Assembly (NCBI GenBank): GCA_022578605.1
Contig: MU394059.1
Span: 310,001 to 374,000, forward strand
Length of the DNA stretch: 64,000 bases
Direction: 5' to 3'
Source: Camillea tinctor
Lineage: Eukaryota; Ascomycota; Sordariomycetes; Xylariales; Xylariaceae
The position numbers and the translations under genes are program-made. This document shows positions 25,554 to 39,900 of the stretch, piece after piece. A model generated the notes under the pieces. That model had not been told where the DNA came from. It ran no database searches and saw only the letters and a list, made by a program, of their open reading frames with translations. Every line of letters starts with the position of its first letter. Position 1 is the first letter of the stretch.

Positions 25554-28500
25554 CCACCCGAAGATCTTTGTCGCCGTTTAGTTCGGGTAATGCAAGATCT
25601 GAAGGGCAGCAGCAACTTTTATGACCACCTCTTTTCTTATTCTGTCTCCAGTGTACCCTACGTAGTGTTGCAGCAATGTACTGCAGCGTCCCGGCAGCTG
25701 CCGCCCATCTACGCCCGTTATTGCTGGATGATTGGTGGTGCGGTGACCATTCACGGTCAGTCGGTTACCTCTGAGGACCACACCATTTACCCCCTAAAAA
25801 CCGGCTTGCAGTGTTACTATATTACTATAGCGTGTATACCCTCTTGATTCAATTTTGCCACTTATTAGAATTCCCCATCTCCCCAGAAGATCAGATATCG
25901 AAATTGGTATCGGCAACTGTTGTAGCGCCTTGTGTCTGGAGCTAACGTGGATGGGACTCGTATGGTCTGTATACTTATCACCATTCATCATCCCTTGAGT
26001 CTTTCTAACCTGCTTTCACATGTCATTCAAAATGCGGAGTACATTATCATCATCTTAAGCCGCGTTAAAGGGGGGATGCTCGTTAGGTAAATATGTATGT
26101 AATATGTAATCGGTACCATGACAGAATCCTTCCCTTGCTCCCCCCCCCTGCCAGATCAACGTGGTTCAGATGCTGGTCAATCGATTTTGACGAGATTAGT
26201 CATTGTGATTTGATATACATAGTTGATACCCTGATGATGACTGGAGCAAGTTCACCGAGTTCACATACTCTACTAACCTAACTAGTTCAAATACATTGAC
26301 ATGTACTACGTTTAACTTATCTCCATCCTATCATTCTTTACATTCAACACGACAGCGTCAGCTCACCGCTGTCAGCGACCTCTTGGGTATGTAAGACTCA
26401 TATTGGTAAGTCAATATATATATATAACTTAGGTATATGTATATCATCAAGGCCGAATCCTCCAAGTTTTAAGGTAATGTGTACGAGCACAACATACTGA
26501 ACCTAGTAGGTAGTATATGCAGAGTCGGTTTTTGTTTGATCGCGCGTGGCTGCATATCTTTTCTACCTCCTGGATAAGGCAAGTCGTCGTCTACTGCCCG
26601 CATCAATACGCGGGCTATTTCATTCGACAGTGTTGGACGATTTTTCAGCCTTACACACATACCTCTCAGCTTTGTTACTAACATATGCATATGTATTGGT
26701 TGGGCTAAATACTTGTGTGTCGTGTCACTGCTCGCAAACTCAAGCCACTGACAATTACAAGCTGAAAGGGGTCTAGACAGGATCCGAAGAGCTGGTCTAC
26801 CCTTTTCCTCCCTTGCACCCACGCACACAGACACGCACACAGTCTAGGCGTGTAACAAGCACCCGCCCGGGCGATACATAACCCAAACCCAGGCAGAAGA
26901 GTCATTCAAACGGCTGATCCGTACGACATGTCATGGTTTTACTCACAATGATATTCTACCTGTCGGTCTCCAGTGAAGTTGGGGACTAGCGGCCGAAGGA
27001 GGATTCCATGGTGGGACCAAGTCGCTGGTCTATCGAACGTCGACCAGAGTCTCGGGACAATTCATCTGCGTACACCACGAAATGTTGTTTAATCTAGACC
27101 CGGCCCCCCGGCCCCCCGCCCCCTCGACACCTAGCTTCTAGGCGTGGACTGACGATCTAGGGCACCGTCGAAGTTACGCGGCGAGCACAACAGATTTTCC
27201 TTTCAGCTGGGAGGACTAAAAACCCAGCCTAATATGTTAGCGGCCTGATCGTGCTGCCCCCTAGGGCGTACGACTCATCGTGTACAACTTCATGCGCAGT
27301 AGGTCTGGTGCACTTGGATAAACGTTACCTACAGGCAGGTAATGGTGATGACCAGATGCCCTTGACGAAGGCCAGCGCTGCTCGTATAGTTTTTCCGTCG
27401 GTAATAAATTCCACTCAATACCTCCGTGATCCAGGTATACGGATGCATTCTACCTACAATAGGGCTCCCGGTTTTCCAACTCACCTCGTACATACATTTA
27501 GCAAACTGCATCAAGACCGTACAAGGCTGATGTTACGTTGCGAAGTGGTTTCTGGCCCCCCCTTTTGCCCTACCCCTCTTAGACTCGAAACTAACTTAGG
27601 TGTATTGGGCAATTTCCCCTCCGAAATTAGTGTGTGCTCTCAGACAAGAAACCTGAAGAGCGGCGAGGCTATTCACGAGGCGTCTAGGATGTCTTGGCAA
27701 GGTTGGAGAGTATTAGTTTGCATCTTGAAGGTTCCGGTTACCTGCTACCTACACTTACCCACCATCCCATCTATCCATCCCATGGCCCACCAAACGAGGT
27801 TTATTCCTCCTTGCGCGATATGCAAGTTTATGTGGCTATGCTGCTAGAGACCATTGATCTTCCCCTTCTCCCTGGTCCTCGCATATGCAACTCGCTCCCG
27901 CCGAGACATCTTTAGGCTGCGAGCCATCTTTTTACCTCATCAACTCACAACGCGGTTAATCTGATAAACGTCGTCTAATTTGATTGTTTTTTTTTTCTTT
28001 TTCTTTTCTTGATATCCGCGCTCAAGTACCGACATGCTGGATCGCCTTTAATGATCGGTGGGTAGGATTGGCTCTTGTCTATAGTTGGCAAGACGCTGAA
28101 CTTCAACCTTGTCCCTTTTGGCAAACATATCGTCAATCTTCTCCCGCTGGTGTGGGAGGGATGCAAAATTTGCCCACATCCCACCCACGTCCACGCCCAC
28201 GCCCCTACCCTTGAGTGGTTTTTTGATTTAATCGGGCATTTGCTCATAGCGATTCCGAAGTGACTTTTGACCTTAGGTACCTCTTAGTCGTTTGCCATAG
28301 AGCGATAGATAATATAAGATGGACAAGCCATTACGTTTCATATCCCACGCCGTCCACTTCGTACAGGGAGATGCCCTATCTGCTTCATAGCCTACTGCGA
28401 TCTACGGTTACTACCAGTGGGAAGGTAAATATTATTTAGTTACCGAGACATCCAATCACTTCTCTATTCCCACGTCCACTTCGGACCGGGTTACCTAGCT

Positions 28501-31500
28501 CTGTACTTATTACCTTCTAGCACCGAGAAGCTAGTCATTTCGCAACTACGAATCAATCGCCTCGAGTCAGTGCTCTCTCGACTGACTATACCGCATAACG
28601 CATGAAGAAACGAGGTCAGCTCAGCCGACGCAAATTCTGACGTCAATTGTAAGCCGGGCATCGTTGTCGCCGCGTTCACTGCGCGGCTGAACTTTACTCA
28701 AGGTCGGGAGTTAGTTATATTGCCTATCTCAGGAGCAAAAGTTCGCCCGCCGAACTTTCAGCACTGATCGCTTCTGCCACGTCTTCTCCAGGATGTAAGT
28801 GGGTTAGAGATGATGGGTACATAAGATATGCCCCGCAACGGCGGATGGTTCGGTTGCTCGTAGTGCGATGGAGTTCGTCAGCCGCATGGAACTAAACACT
28901 CATTATTGATGAACACTTGTTTTCAGCACATCTTAGCCGTTGGCTAAACAGGATGAAGCCAGTCTCAGCAACCCGGAAGCGCAATGGAGTGCATAAGCCA
29001 CATCCGGACCAGCATGCAGCTAACTCTGCTCATCGAGGGTCATGTGATGCACTTTTGTATAACACATGAATACGTGTTTCAGTGGTTCCGAAGCTTGTGT
29101 CGTCTTCTTCAGCGGCGGTTATCTAATAACAACCCGCCACCCCCTATTTTCTCATCACATCGCGGGGGAACGGAAGAACAAGCTACATACCTGCCTACGC
29201 TCACCGATAATTACGTGCCGCAAAGGCTAGTAGTTATTGACCATTTAGTCTGATAGCCTAAGTTGCTGCTACTACCACCTACTACAGCGCGGAAGTTTCA
29301 GCACAAGAGATCCGCTTTGCGGATCGCAAGTCAAGTGTGAATCCCGCTTATTCGACTAACATACCCATCGCTATATTTTATTTTAGGCAGGCTTGTTAAT
29401 AACGAGCAGCGATGATCCCAGAAGTACGACGGTCCTTACTTGGGTGCCATGCGGATGGGGAATGATATCCCCTCCCTATTTCATTACCGAACGTGGTCCG
29501 TATTATGTCATCCAGCCGCGACGGTCAGACTTCCCATGTCAGGAACTTCCTGTGCCAAAGATAGAGAGAGGGGGGTAAGGGGGGTTCGAGTACTGTTCTA
29601 GAAAACTTCCGTTTATAAGATCCTAGTGGAGTAGGCCTGGGGCTAAAGAATAGTATCCTCCCATGTCCTTATCACGGTAACGTAGTGTAGTGTAGATGTA
29701 GACGTACAACATTCAGGGGTAATGAATGTCACCTCTTTCCCCTCCACTTCCTTGTATGTACAGTAAAGTACACTGCCTACACTAGATACGTCGACCATCT
29801 ATCAAACGCGAGGCCCCGGTCGGCCGGATATTGGAGATCTGGTATAAATACATAGTCCGGGAGGCATAACGTAATGTGAAGGTAGTAAGTTATACCTGTT
29901 ATATGTATAATAGAAATAAACGCATTGATGTTAACTATCTGATATAAGTCCCTTTCCGCAAGATAAAAAAACCTTGAGAGAAGAGTAGAAATGGCGTGAG
30001 AGTGGAAAGATGTTGACTGGGCTGTTCAGTCAGCAAACCCAACGCCCGTGCCATCACGACGGTTCCTCTCTCCCGCAACCTACAACGCTGTAACATGTAA
30101 GTGTATGTATGTGTGTATGTATATAGGTATGTATAGGTAGATGTACAACTACAAAGACTCGTGCCATTACTAAACTATGTAACCCAGAAATCACCGAGTC
30201 AGCACCTTAAATCTGCGATTTGATCTTCACGCATGCAACTCAAACGTAATTGTTCGTACAACAGGTGCCCTAATCCAGATGAGGAAGAACTGCCGCAGCC
30301 GTGAGCCACTCTTTTTCCTGGTAAGGCTTTTGTCCCTCTAAGGTAGTATTACGAGGCGACCTACTTGCCGTCTGGATTAGGACAGTCCTCCGTGCTGATC
30401 GTCGTCCAAGAAGATGTCTACCATTACCAACGCGTTTCTGGGCTGCTCCATATTGCGCATGAATCGGTTGGTTCAATTCCCACATAAACACGTGTTTTTT
30501 GTAGTTATTTTTTTATTCTTCTCGTCGTTCTTCTTCGACCCGACCCCGAGAGAGGGCGAATTACCTATCGACTATACACCGAAAGACCCGCCCGCCGTTC
30601 TGATCTCTCTTTTGGTGTAGACCCCGAAATGTTGACTTTCTTTCTTATAAGGCTGACGAAGAAGTTTAGTCAGGCCCACCCTGATCAGTTTCCCGGAACC
30701 CGACGATCAGGTCGATAATTTGGGTTCCGACGGAGGGGCCCCCTATCCCATCATTGTGCTTTTCCTAGCTCACTTTAAACTGGGCAATACTCTGCGATGC
30801 GATACTTGGACGCCCTCGACGATAAGACAGCAAGGCGAGTACACAATTTCTCGGCGCAAGGTGAACGTGCATTTTGTCCGTGTGCATGCGTGCTTGCGGA
30901 AAAAGAAAAAAAAAAGGGCATGAGGGTTTGAGAGAAACAAGGTCGAGAATGCAGGATATAATGATGTTCTGTAATTATTAGATAACTCATTAGAGTATCT
31001 ACGTAACCAGATATCACGACATTTCCCCTTGCCCCCCTTCTCTTTAGCTCATTAACCTACTACACACTAGCCTTCTGCAACTGGTGGGGCAGAATACTTT
31101 TCAGAACTGATTCATAGTGTAGTAATACCTAGGTTGGACCTTGCTAACTAGTAGTGTATTCAGTATGTGCGTATACTTTACACACACAAATAAGTCAGTC
31201 GTATATCCCTGAGCCTATAGGGAGGGCAGCGCTCATGTCGCGAACCGTGCAAAGCTTGCTGCCACCTGGAAGCATGCATTCTTACTTAATGTCCACCGGC
31301 GTTATATAAGCCCTACCTATATCTTGTCACATATATACGGCTTAGCTACGTTGTTGCGCTTAGCGCCAGGACACTAGGCCTTACGAACAAAACATAGCAC
31401 GATAGCTATCCACGTCCTCGTGGCCTAGGCCTTCCAAAGATCTCGAATGCCTCGGCACGGTAAGGCAACAGATCAACCGATCACAACGCTGTTGGTAATT

Positions 31501-34500
31501 CCCGCTGTGGGCTCTGTTACAGGTAGATGGTGAATGCGAAGGCTGATTTTCCCTAGGGTTCCCTTCCTTCTAGTCACAACACAACACCCGGTGGTAACTC
31601 TCCTAGGCTTCAAGCAGCTTAGCGCTACTCTGTCAGCGGAAACATTTTTGTATCGATGACCTCTGATAAAGGGCGTTTCAATCCCTCTTGGCGAGCTACG
31701 TCGACGTAACTCCCAGATGGGGACGCTAACACCATTTCCAGGGTTAATCTGTACACACTCCACTCCTAACATTAATTAGGTATTGCAGTGTATATCAGGT
31801 ATATACATAGGTAGGTAAGTCAGGTGCCCAGTTTACGGCAGGCTCCGCGGGCGAGGATCGTTGCATCGCTTCTATATCTATCCATGGGGTCATTACTTCA
31901 CGATACGACCACGAGTCTCTGCGGCACTCGCTGTGCTTACCTCCGAACCAAGATTATACACATTATCCTACCACGAAAAGCACGGCCTTGGTAGGCTACA
32001 GCTACGCTAACAGAAGTGTGTCTCTCACTACGCTTCCAATCTTCCACAAGGCTGCCATGTGGGGGAGCCATATTACTTTACCGGGAATAGCGAGCCGCCG
32101 TTCGGTTATACTTGCTCCCAGCGCTAGGGCAGCGCTGGTTTTGCCCAGGCGACGTGAGACGTCTGGTTTTGAGTACCTAACCCCCAAAGGGGGCCGGTTG
32201 AACTTACACGGATGGCACTGTCTGAGCGCCAAGATGGATAAGCAGAAACACGAGCATTAACAACTACCGAAGTGGAGAACGATATATCAAGGGTTTATAT
32301 CAACCAGATATGCAATATCCGCTTACCTAAGGCAAACAGAAATAATAGGCGACGAAGGTGTAGATGCCGGTTAATAGGTCGAATATAAAAGACAGTATAT
32401 TGGTAATCTCTAGGTATCTATAAGTAGCTTGACTCTTATGTCTACTAGAGGCAGGCTTTGTTGTTTCGAGTGTCTCATCGGAGAGAAGGCTTCTTAATCT
32501 GTCGACCTGCTGACGGGCGGCTGTATATCGGAATTCAAGTAACCTACCTAGTGTAGACCTGGGCTTATAGGACTTCCTAAGCTCGTTTCATATTCAATTC
32601 AAACATAGTCTGTTCGCGATATATAATACTATTACTAATCTGGTACAATCTTACTGGCGGAAAGCCTATACGTGTAGAAGAATAAATACAAAGCGAGCTC
32701 GACGGCCCGAATCAAGTGAAAAGCCTGCCAACGGGGTTGGACCTACCCTAATTTTGGGTCTCTGCGCACTGCTGACGATACAGGTTTGGCCATGTTAAGT
32801 AATCAAGTAATCATAATGCCCCCAAGGGGGGAGAGGGGGGGTGTGTGTCTTGTGAGAGCCACAGGTCAGCTAACGTTAAGCTGCTTCCCTCCCTGGTTGT
32901 CCTCGAGTCGAGCAAATGACATCGTTCCAGGATGTCATTCGGCAATCTGTCGGCGTAGGGAGCGGTACCCTTCTTCCTACCTTTCGGAAAACGTACATAG
33001 ACGTCTGTGTTCGGATAACAGAGCCCCGGTTTCCAAGAGCCGGGATTATCATGCCATGTATAAAGCCTTTTTTTTTCCCTCTTCCCCAACATCAGTTTCC
33101 CAGGCATGACGTAAATTAAATTCCCAACTCCACAAAGGGAGGACATGTCTAGGTATATCGTGCACGGTTTTATTACGGGGTGCTCCACGAGGTTAACAAG
33201 TGTCCCATGCAGTTTCACGTCATTCTCGTCTGAAGAGCTGGTAACCCAGCGTTGCTTCGGGCTTGTGATTTTTTCCTGTACACCGAGATCGGTATCGGGT
33301 AAGCTTATTCATCTACCGAAACCCTGATTTATAGATATATCTTTGCTCTAAACCCAGAGTAAATGTTAGTCAACCTTTTATGAACAGCTATCGTATGCAT
33401 GAATCTGCAGTCGCACATAGGCCGACTCAAGGGTCACAATGCATAGTACTCTTCGTCTATGTTGGTAGCCAAGGAAGCTCACGCTAGCCTTCTTTCCTAG
33501 GTATTTCCTAGGTAATAACCTTCCTTGGTTGTGAGCTGAACCCCATGACCATCAAAAAGCCCAAAGGGAAATAAAACTACCATTGAGTGTAGGTTACACT
33601 ACTTACACTAGAAATGAATTAAGAACGATTATATGGTTGTCCTATAGTACCTAGTAATTACCTGTACCTTAGGAAAGAAACTCCACATTCACTTACCGTG
33701 GCCACAGATCTTATGCCATTGGGATATTAAGTTGTTAAACTTGATATTATAGTGTTCTCCTATCTTGGTTTATGTTTTGTCTAATACCTAATACTGACTA
33801 TACAACTGTCCTACATTATACGCCAAAACCACGTGACTCCAAATAGAGACAAACGACTCAAGCAACTGCCAATACTTCTCTTAGTCCCATATATAAAGAT
33901 GAGACGACATCCGAAGTCCCCCGACAACTGAAATAGACTCAAGTCTTCCCCTCACCTTCAGCCTTACATATGGGGGCTACTTACCCAGGTACATAACATA
34001 AGAACATTGAAACAAGTACTCCGTGCCTAGTGCTCTATATTATGGGGTTCCACTTTTCTCATGTTGCACCAGCCCCCAATTCCGGGGAAAAATAACATGG
34101 CTTTGTCAGTGATTAGTAACAATCCAATACGAAATAAACCGCAAGTGTATAAGTTAGTGCTATAAATTAGTGCTTAGCTATATAACCTATAACCTATGGA
34201 GGTGGGAAAGAAGCTCATCTATAAACCCAAACCCATTCGGCCGAGAACCGAAGGAGACCAAAACATGGGAGGACCTAGGAGGACCCTTAACAATGCAATA
34301 TTAATGTAGTTGTGAGCTCAAGCTAATATGTGTAAAAACATTAATGACCCGCGCCTTTTTCTGACCTAACAAATATTATACATTACGATACGTCCTATAC
34401 CTGACCAATATTACCAGACATGTCTACCTAGCGTATTCTGGCCCTAGCTAAAAAGAAATCTCAACTCCCAATTCCCAAGAGAACAAGCCCGATGGGAGGA

Positions 34501-36402
34501 TTCATTTGACGTACCCCATGAAGTCTAACTACTGGGCGGCTAAGACAGCAAATCCCCGGTGGCACAATAGGCAGGTCGTCTCTAAAAGTGTGTGTTGCTG
34601 TATCGCGGCCCCCGAAAGAGACTGCGTCTTTCTCAGCTGGCGTCAAGCACAAAAGGGAAGAAAAAAAACCTAAAAAGTACCAACATAAAACGTCGCAGGT
34701 TGTTGCAGGTAATACTCGTATTCCTGGACAAGATTTGCATTTGTTGTATCGTTGCAGGGATGCACTACCGCCCGAACAAAAAAAAAATCCTTTGAGCGCT
34801 CTAGGCATGCTCAGCTCATCCTTCAATTGTGACTATCGTCATTTAGACGCATAGTTACCAACACCGGCATAGGGCTTAGGTCACTCTTGAGGGGGTTATA
34901 CGGGTAATGGTAGGAAGCATAACAAGAGGGTTGGTTTTCTTCGGTCCCCTTTCAGAACATATTCATGCCAATTACTGATGGGGTTGCTAGGTATCGTGTT
35001 ATCTCCTACGGCACCACAAGGTCCTAATGACCTACGGGACGCATGAGTAGCCGGATCTCGTCCAATTTTCATTGCCGCGAAAAGAAAAAAGGGACTTTTT
35101 TTGGTTTTATTTGCCCTATTTGGTTTCTTTTTTACCACGCGCTGTGGACGATGGTACACTCCTTTCCCACATGTACCGGCATTGACAGACGCCATGGTTT
35201 GTAATAAGGCGACATGTCAACTCCCCACACGCATGAGGGAATCCACGAGCGTACACTTGGTTGAGATAATGTGCTTACATGCTTTTACAAGGGCCTAGTT
35301 CGGGAAATGCTTCACTTTTTGTGGCTGTGTTTTTACCCTCTTATTCTCTCGCAACACCGAAACCCTGTTGCCTGTCCGCTGAAATCCTCCCGATAGCTTG
35401 ACGTATTGCCCTACGAGCCTTATAGTCGGACCCGCAAAGTCGCACAAAGTCCCGGTACTACTGCTTTCGGATCTGGGAATGCACCGTTATTCATCCCCCT
35501 TCCCACCAACTCGGTCGGGGTTCTGGGAATAGCTCTGTCATTCATTGGACAGCGGCGCCTCGAGCGTTTCTTGGTGTTAGGTTATATCTTGCTTCTAGAA
35601 AGATTAAAACGTGCCTTGTTGTGAAACATTAATTAGTTTTCCAGGCTCGTTGCTTGGCCGTATATGCCGCTCGCCTGTAGTCGTAATATCGACGGCGATC
35701 CCTTGCAAACCGAAAGGTAAAAAAGACCCTGACCAGTCCGAGCTTTCACTATCTCGAAAAAAGATCCTGGGATGCCGTCTTCGGCCCCGTGAGGTGAGCT
35801 ATCGCTAGCATGCAGCATGTCGACGTGTGCACGCAAAACGTGGCGGGAACGTTTTCCACTAGCGCAGGTGGAAATCAGGAGGATGGTTATCCATGCCATC
35901 CATGTGCCCCTGGCTGTATCGACCAAGTCGCCCATAATGGAAGCTAGCATAGCTAAGCTGTGTATATGTGGGAATGTTAAGGCTGTTCTTGTGTTATGGG
36001 TTATGGTTTCTGAAAGCATTGGAAAAAAAAACGGATGATTAGCCTAACAGCCTCACGAGCTATCTACCGAGCCGTGGTGATTCAACAGTGGGTGAGAACA
36101 TAATATTCCTGGTTCTATAGGGAGCCACTTTCCCCGACTTTCAAATCAGCCTCTTCCTTGTTTAAAAAGGCCGCTTAAGATATATCTCCGTATCGGGGTT
36201 GAAATTATAGTGGAGGTTTCTACGGTGTAGGTAGTTATGCCATATTATGGTAATAATAAGTCATTGTTATGTGGTATTAGCATAGCTATCGTTATAAGTT
36301 ATCTTACCTCTGAAAGGATTCATAACGAATATAATTAGCATTGATATTTATGATTTGTATTTGGTATACCGTGCCGCAGACTAGCATCCCTCTCAGTTCA
36401 TC

Positions 36403-36720
36403 CTACGAGTGAACTACCGGTTCGAGAAGAGATTGTGTGTTTAAATCACAATCAAAGTTCACCAAAAAACACAAGGTAACTTTCTTACTAGGAGTCTCTG
36501 ACGAGCCCTGAACGTTTCTTTCGTAGATACTATAAAACTTATAAAACACGTGACTCGCGGTACCGGAATCTATGTAAGCCCAAGACAACAGCGATGGAGC
36601 TGTAGGTGCCCAAGCTCCTTCTAGGCTTGATTGACCATATTATTTTGAGTTCGTGGTTCTATTTCCGCCGTACTAATGAGCAAGGCTGATCCTGATTGCC
36701 TTATGTCCCGTATAGCCACC
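36403..36720 (-). pseudogene. Copia-like gag/protease relic
   Basis: The minus-strand frame 36403-36588 begins SWAYIDSGTASHVFYKFYS, which matches the aspartic protease start of Ty1/Copia Pol proteins (W-x-x-DSG-x-S-x-H). About 40 codons upstream, at 36691-36720, the same strand reads GYTGHKAIR, the second half of a CCHC zinc knuckle; the expected cysteines are mutated. Knuckle-then-protease order and spacing fit a Copia element. Downstream, towards lower coordinates, the frame is closed and AT-rich, and I cannot read integrase or reverse transcriptase. This is therefore a fragment of a dead retrotransposon. A frame shift lies between the two parts. Confidence 0.45.
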
Positions 36721-36739
36721 AATCACGATGAGAGTTTAG

Positions 36740-36913
36740 TACCTCCACGCTGACTACACTATCCGGGATCGCGATGGCCTCTGCAGGAAGTGCGGGAAGG
36801 ATCTGGAAAGAGTCGGTGAGGCTCATGAAAATCACCTGAAGTCAGTCAGTATACGATACATAAATCTAACGTATCTCGACGATCCTTCCAGAGATATGGT
36901 TGCACATCTTTAA
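36740..36913 (+). other. Short open frame with a CxxC...HxxH pattern
   Basis: A 57-codon frame between stops contains RDGLCRKCGKDLERVGEAHE followed by NHLK. Two cysteines and two histidines are placed like a zinc-binding unit, although the spacing (C-x2-C-x10-H-x2-H) is not that of a classical C2H2 finger. It has no ATG and no continuation that I can find. It could be part of a decayed gene or element; I cannot name it. Confidence 0.25.
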
Positions 36914-39900
36914 ATCCTATATTTAGTTTTCTAAGATACACTCAAGCGAGTAATGCAAAATGTAACTTTAGATATACGCGGATATTGCAGAACTACCATA
37001 CATACAATATTCGGAGACTCATGCTTATGCAATTAGCCTTTATATGTAACTGGTTTCTCCACGTTGCATTATACCTCTAAGGAAGACATCTAACAATCCA
37101 TCTGTACCTCGATCAACTACTGCCTAGGCCTACAGAGGTTGTCATAATGCTGTGAAATATAGCCTGTATCTGCCTAATTATACGCATAATTGTGCGAGAT
37201 ATATAACGACGATTAGTCCGGGCTGACAACAACATACCTCTTCATTGTTACACTGCATATAATAACTTCCATAAAGCCTCCTTGTAAATCTTGCGAGAAT
37301 AGACCCCTCATGTGACGGATCATTATAGAAACGGTATCATTATCCTGCAGTTTTAGTGAAACGGAACGATCCATAATCGATGGGCTTGAAGATATCTATG
37401 AGTTTAAGCCTCAAACGGGGTAGGGTGTTCCTTTGCTTGGTGATGGGCCTGAGGTATGCCAATCGTCTCCTAAAGGGGGGTTGAATCGATATTATCACTT
37501 CTTAGACGTTACGAATAACCTTCTAGTATTGAGTAATCGAAAATTCCTGACTAGTAGATCTTGGATCTAAGTATCCTACTACCAATGCCGGGGGTTGAGC
37601 TCTTACATTCAGGGGGTACTTGTAGCCGATGTACTTCTCATTGCCATTATTCGAATGCCAAGTACTATATTGGTGATCATGAGTTAGTATTCATGTACAG
37701 TGATGACACTCGTACGGCCTTGAGTGGGAGACTTGTTCTAATTTCATACTATAGACTGGCATTGAAGTGTCACCGGCATGCAGATATGGTTCTTGTCCTG
37801 TTTCAATGAAGGATAGCTCGCTGACATCATCATTCGAATAGGAAGTCTAGAGTAACCAGAGCAGAACACTATACCTCAGGGGAGCTGATTACCCATATAT
37901 CGCGTCATATTTAACGAAAGAACTAGTTTCAGGTGCTTCTATCGTATCTGAAAATGTATCCATCTTGGTAGGGAATGATGCCATGAATGACACCTCGAGT
38001 AACTCTCCATTGGGGACCGAAAGGGGAGTGAATCAATTAATACTCTTTAAACATACTATATTTAGAAGAGAGGAGTTTAAGTAGTACTCGCTGCCATGGC
38101 AATATGCACTACGGCCCACAAGTTAGTGTGGCTGTTCTTGATTGGAGTGTTTCATGTTCAGTTTCGTGGTAACCCGCTGGGCTACTATGTCTCCATAAAC
38201 AGGTGTATGTATATAGAATTAAGTAGCATAATGATTTAGATGTTAGAGAAAAAACGCTGGGAACTTGTTATTTTGTAAATGGTTATTCAAGGCATCAGTG
38301 ATGTATCATAGACTCTAGATTTTTTGGTTAATGGATAATGACTGTGAGTGGAATAGCTACTGAATTAGAAGAACTTCTAACAGCGTCTTATAGATATTTG
38401 AAATTAAGAGGTAAGGAAAGAAAGATGTAAAGAAAGAAAAAAAAATAAAAGTTCTAATATACTAGAACTTCATATTAAGGGGTGGATCGAGCTGAGTCTT
38501 TGCTTAAGTTTGAACACATTATGCTGTGATAATGATTGACAAGTCGTAGCTTTACGATGGCATCTTTTTCGTTATATGAACTTTGATACTAGGAAGACTT
38601 CTTTAGATCTATAAGCTATGATTCTAGATGTCAATTCAACACGTTGAAATATGTTGCAGTACAAAATGCATTATGTTCAGGGTCTGAGAGTTTCTGTCAT
38701 TTATTTTTACAAAATTACTGCCATTTAAAAGTGAAATTCTGAGGGTCTTTTTCGGATAATAATTAATGTCTATAAGTACTAGAGGATTGATTTCGATATG
38801 AGAAACACATAGTTTCATGTGTATGAAAACGTTGGGTAACTGACTAGATGAAAGTATGCTTTTGAAGGTAAAGATATCGAAAACATCTGTTGCTACGAGT
38901 CGTAAACCTATCAATAGCACAGCAGGAGTACTTGTCTTATTAATAGTGACTGTTGTTTATACTTAAAACATCAACTTTGAATTTGAAAAGTTTCTTATAA
39001 TATCTAAAGAAGAAATATACCTACTACATTTATCTGGACCCAACACCTTGAACCATAAACTTAGGCCTGCCAATCCACTGTCGGATAAAGCTTTCTTTTG
39101 TCGGGTCGGAGAAACAGTACACGTAATGTAACATATTATTCGTGTCGATAATGGGTGTTAATATTCATGGAACTCAGTGATATAATAATGCATTGAGTTC
39201 GTGATAGTTTAAAGGTTAGAATATGAGAACCGAGAACCCCACGAAAGCTTAGATTAGGAAATATTATGGTCACGGTATATAGAAAGCCCATTTATTCATA
39301 TTTATTTTACATTCACACGTACTATTGATTATAGTTCTTTGCACTGTAATAACTATGTTTACCCTTTGGTAGGATGTAGACCATAAAGGAATCCATGGTA
39401 CACGTTTTTTTTGTGATATTTATGATTATCTGAGACTTCCCTATACCAATAAGTCTTTATGCTACTTCCTGAATAGAGAAGCTGCTGTTTAAGCGTTGAG
39501 AGACTGGGAAATGTTAGAACAGGAACGCGTATATAAAATTATAGTGTATAAAACAATATACCTTCTATCAGGGGTAATAGGTTAGAGATACATAGAACAA
39601 AGAAAGTGTTTCTATGTATATATATCGTTAATACACGCATTTGTCGTTCCAAATCCCTTGCACATCAACATCGTTATTACCTAAGTTCTTGCTAGGTCCC
39701 TTGTAACGCCTTCCTTAGGAAAGAACTGGATGGTCCATACGATTGATGGTTTATACGATTCAAGGGAAACATCTTATGAGGTGGCTTTCGCCTTGGTCTC
39801 TACACAGCGACAAGTCTATTGTCTCAGCTTGTAATGGGTGATTTGTAGCATAAAATTAGCACCACCGTGCCCTAGAAACGAGTTTGAGGACTACTTTAGG

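Larger units (their letters stand above)
17302..36402. other. Long tract without an intact gene
   Basis: Across 19 kb I find no open frame with a recognisable domain and no exon chain that can be joined. TA-rich DNA fills 17760-17960. Poly-purine or poly-pyrimidine tracts lie at 18630-18680 and 18960-19043. Several microsatellites are listed separately. From about 22 kb to 36 kb composition is mixed with frequent TACCTA/TAGGTA words. Short open frames overlap on both strands and mostly lack ATG. Decayed elements too diverged to read by eye may be present. Confidence 0.55.

Noticed and set aside
27251..27847. 198-codon plus-strand frame
   Set aside because: It starts with CTG, has no domain, and its composition looks random.
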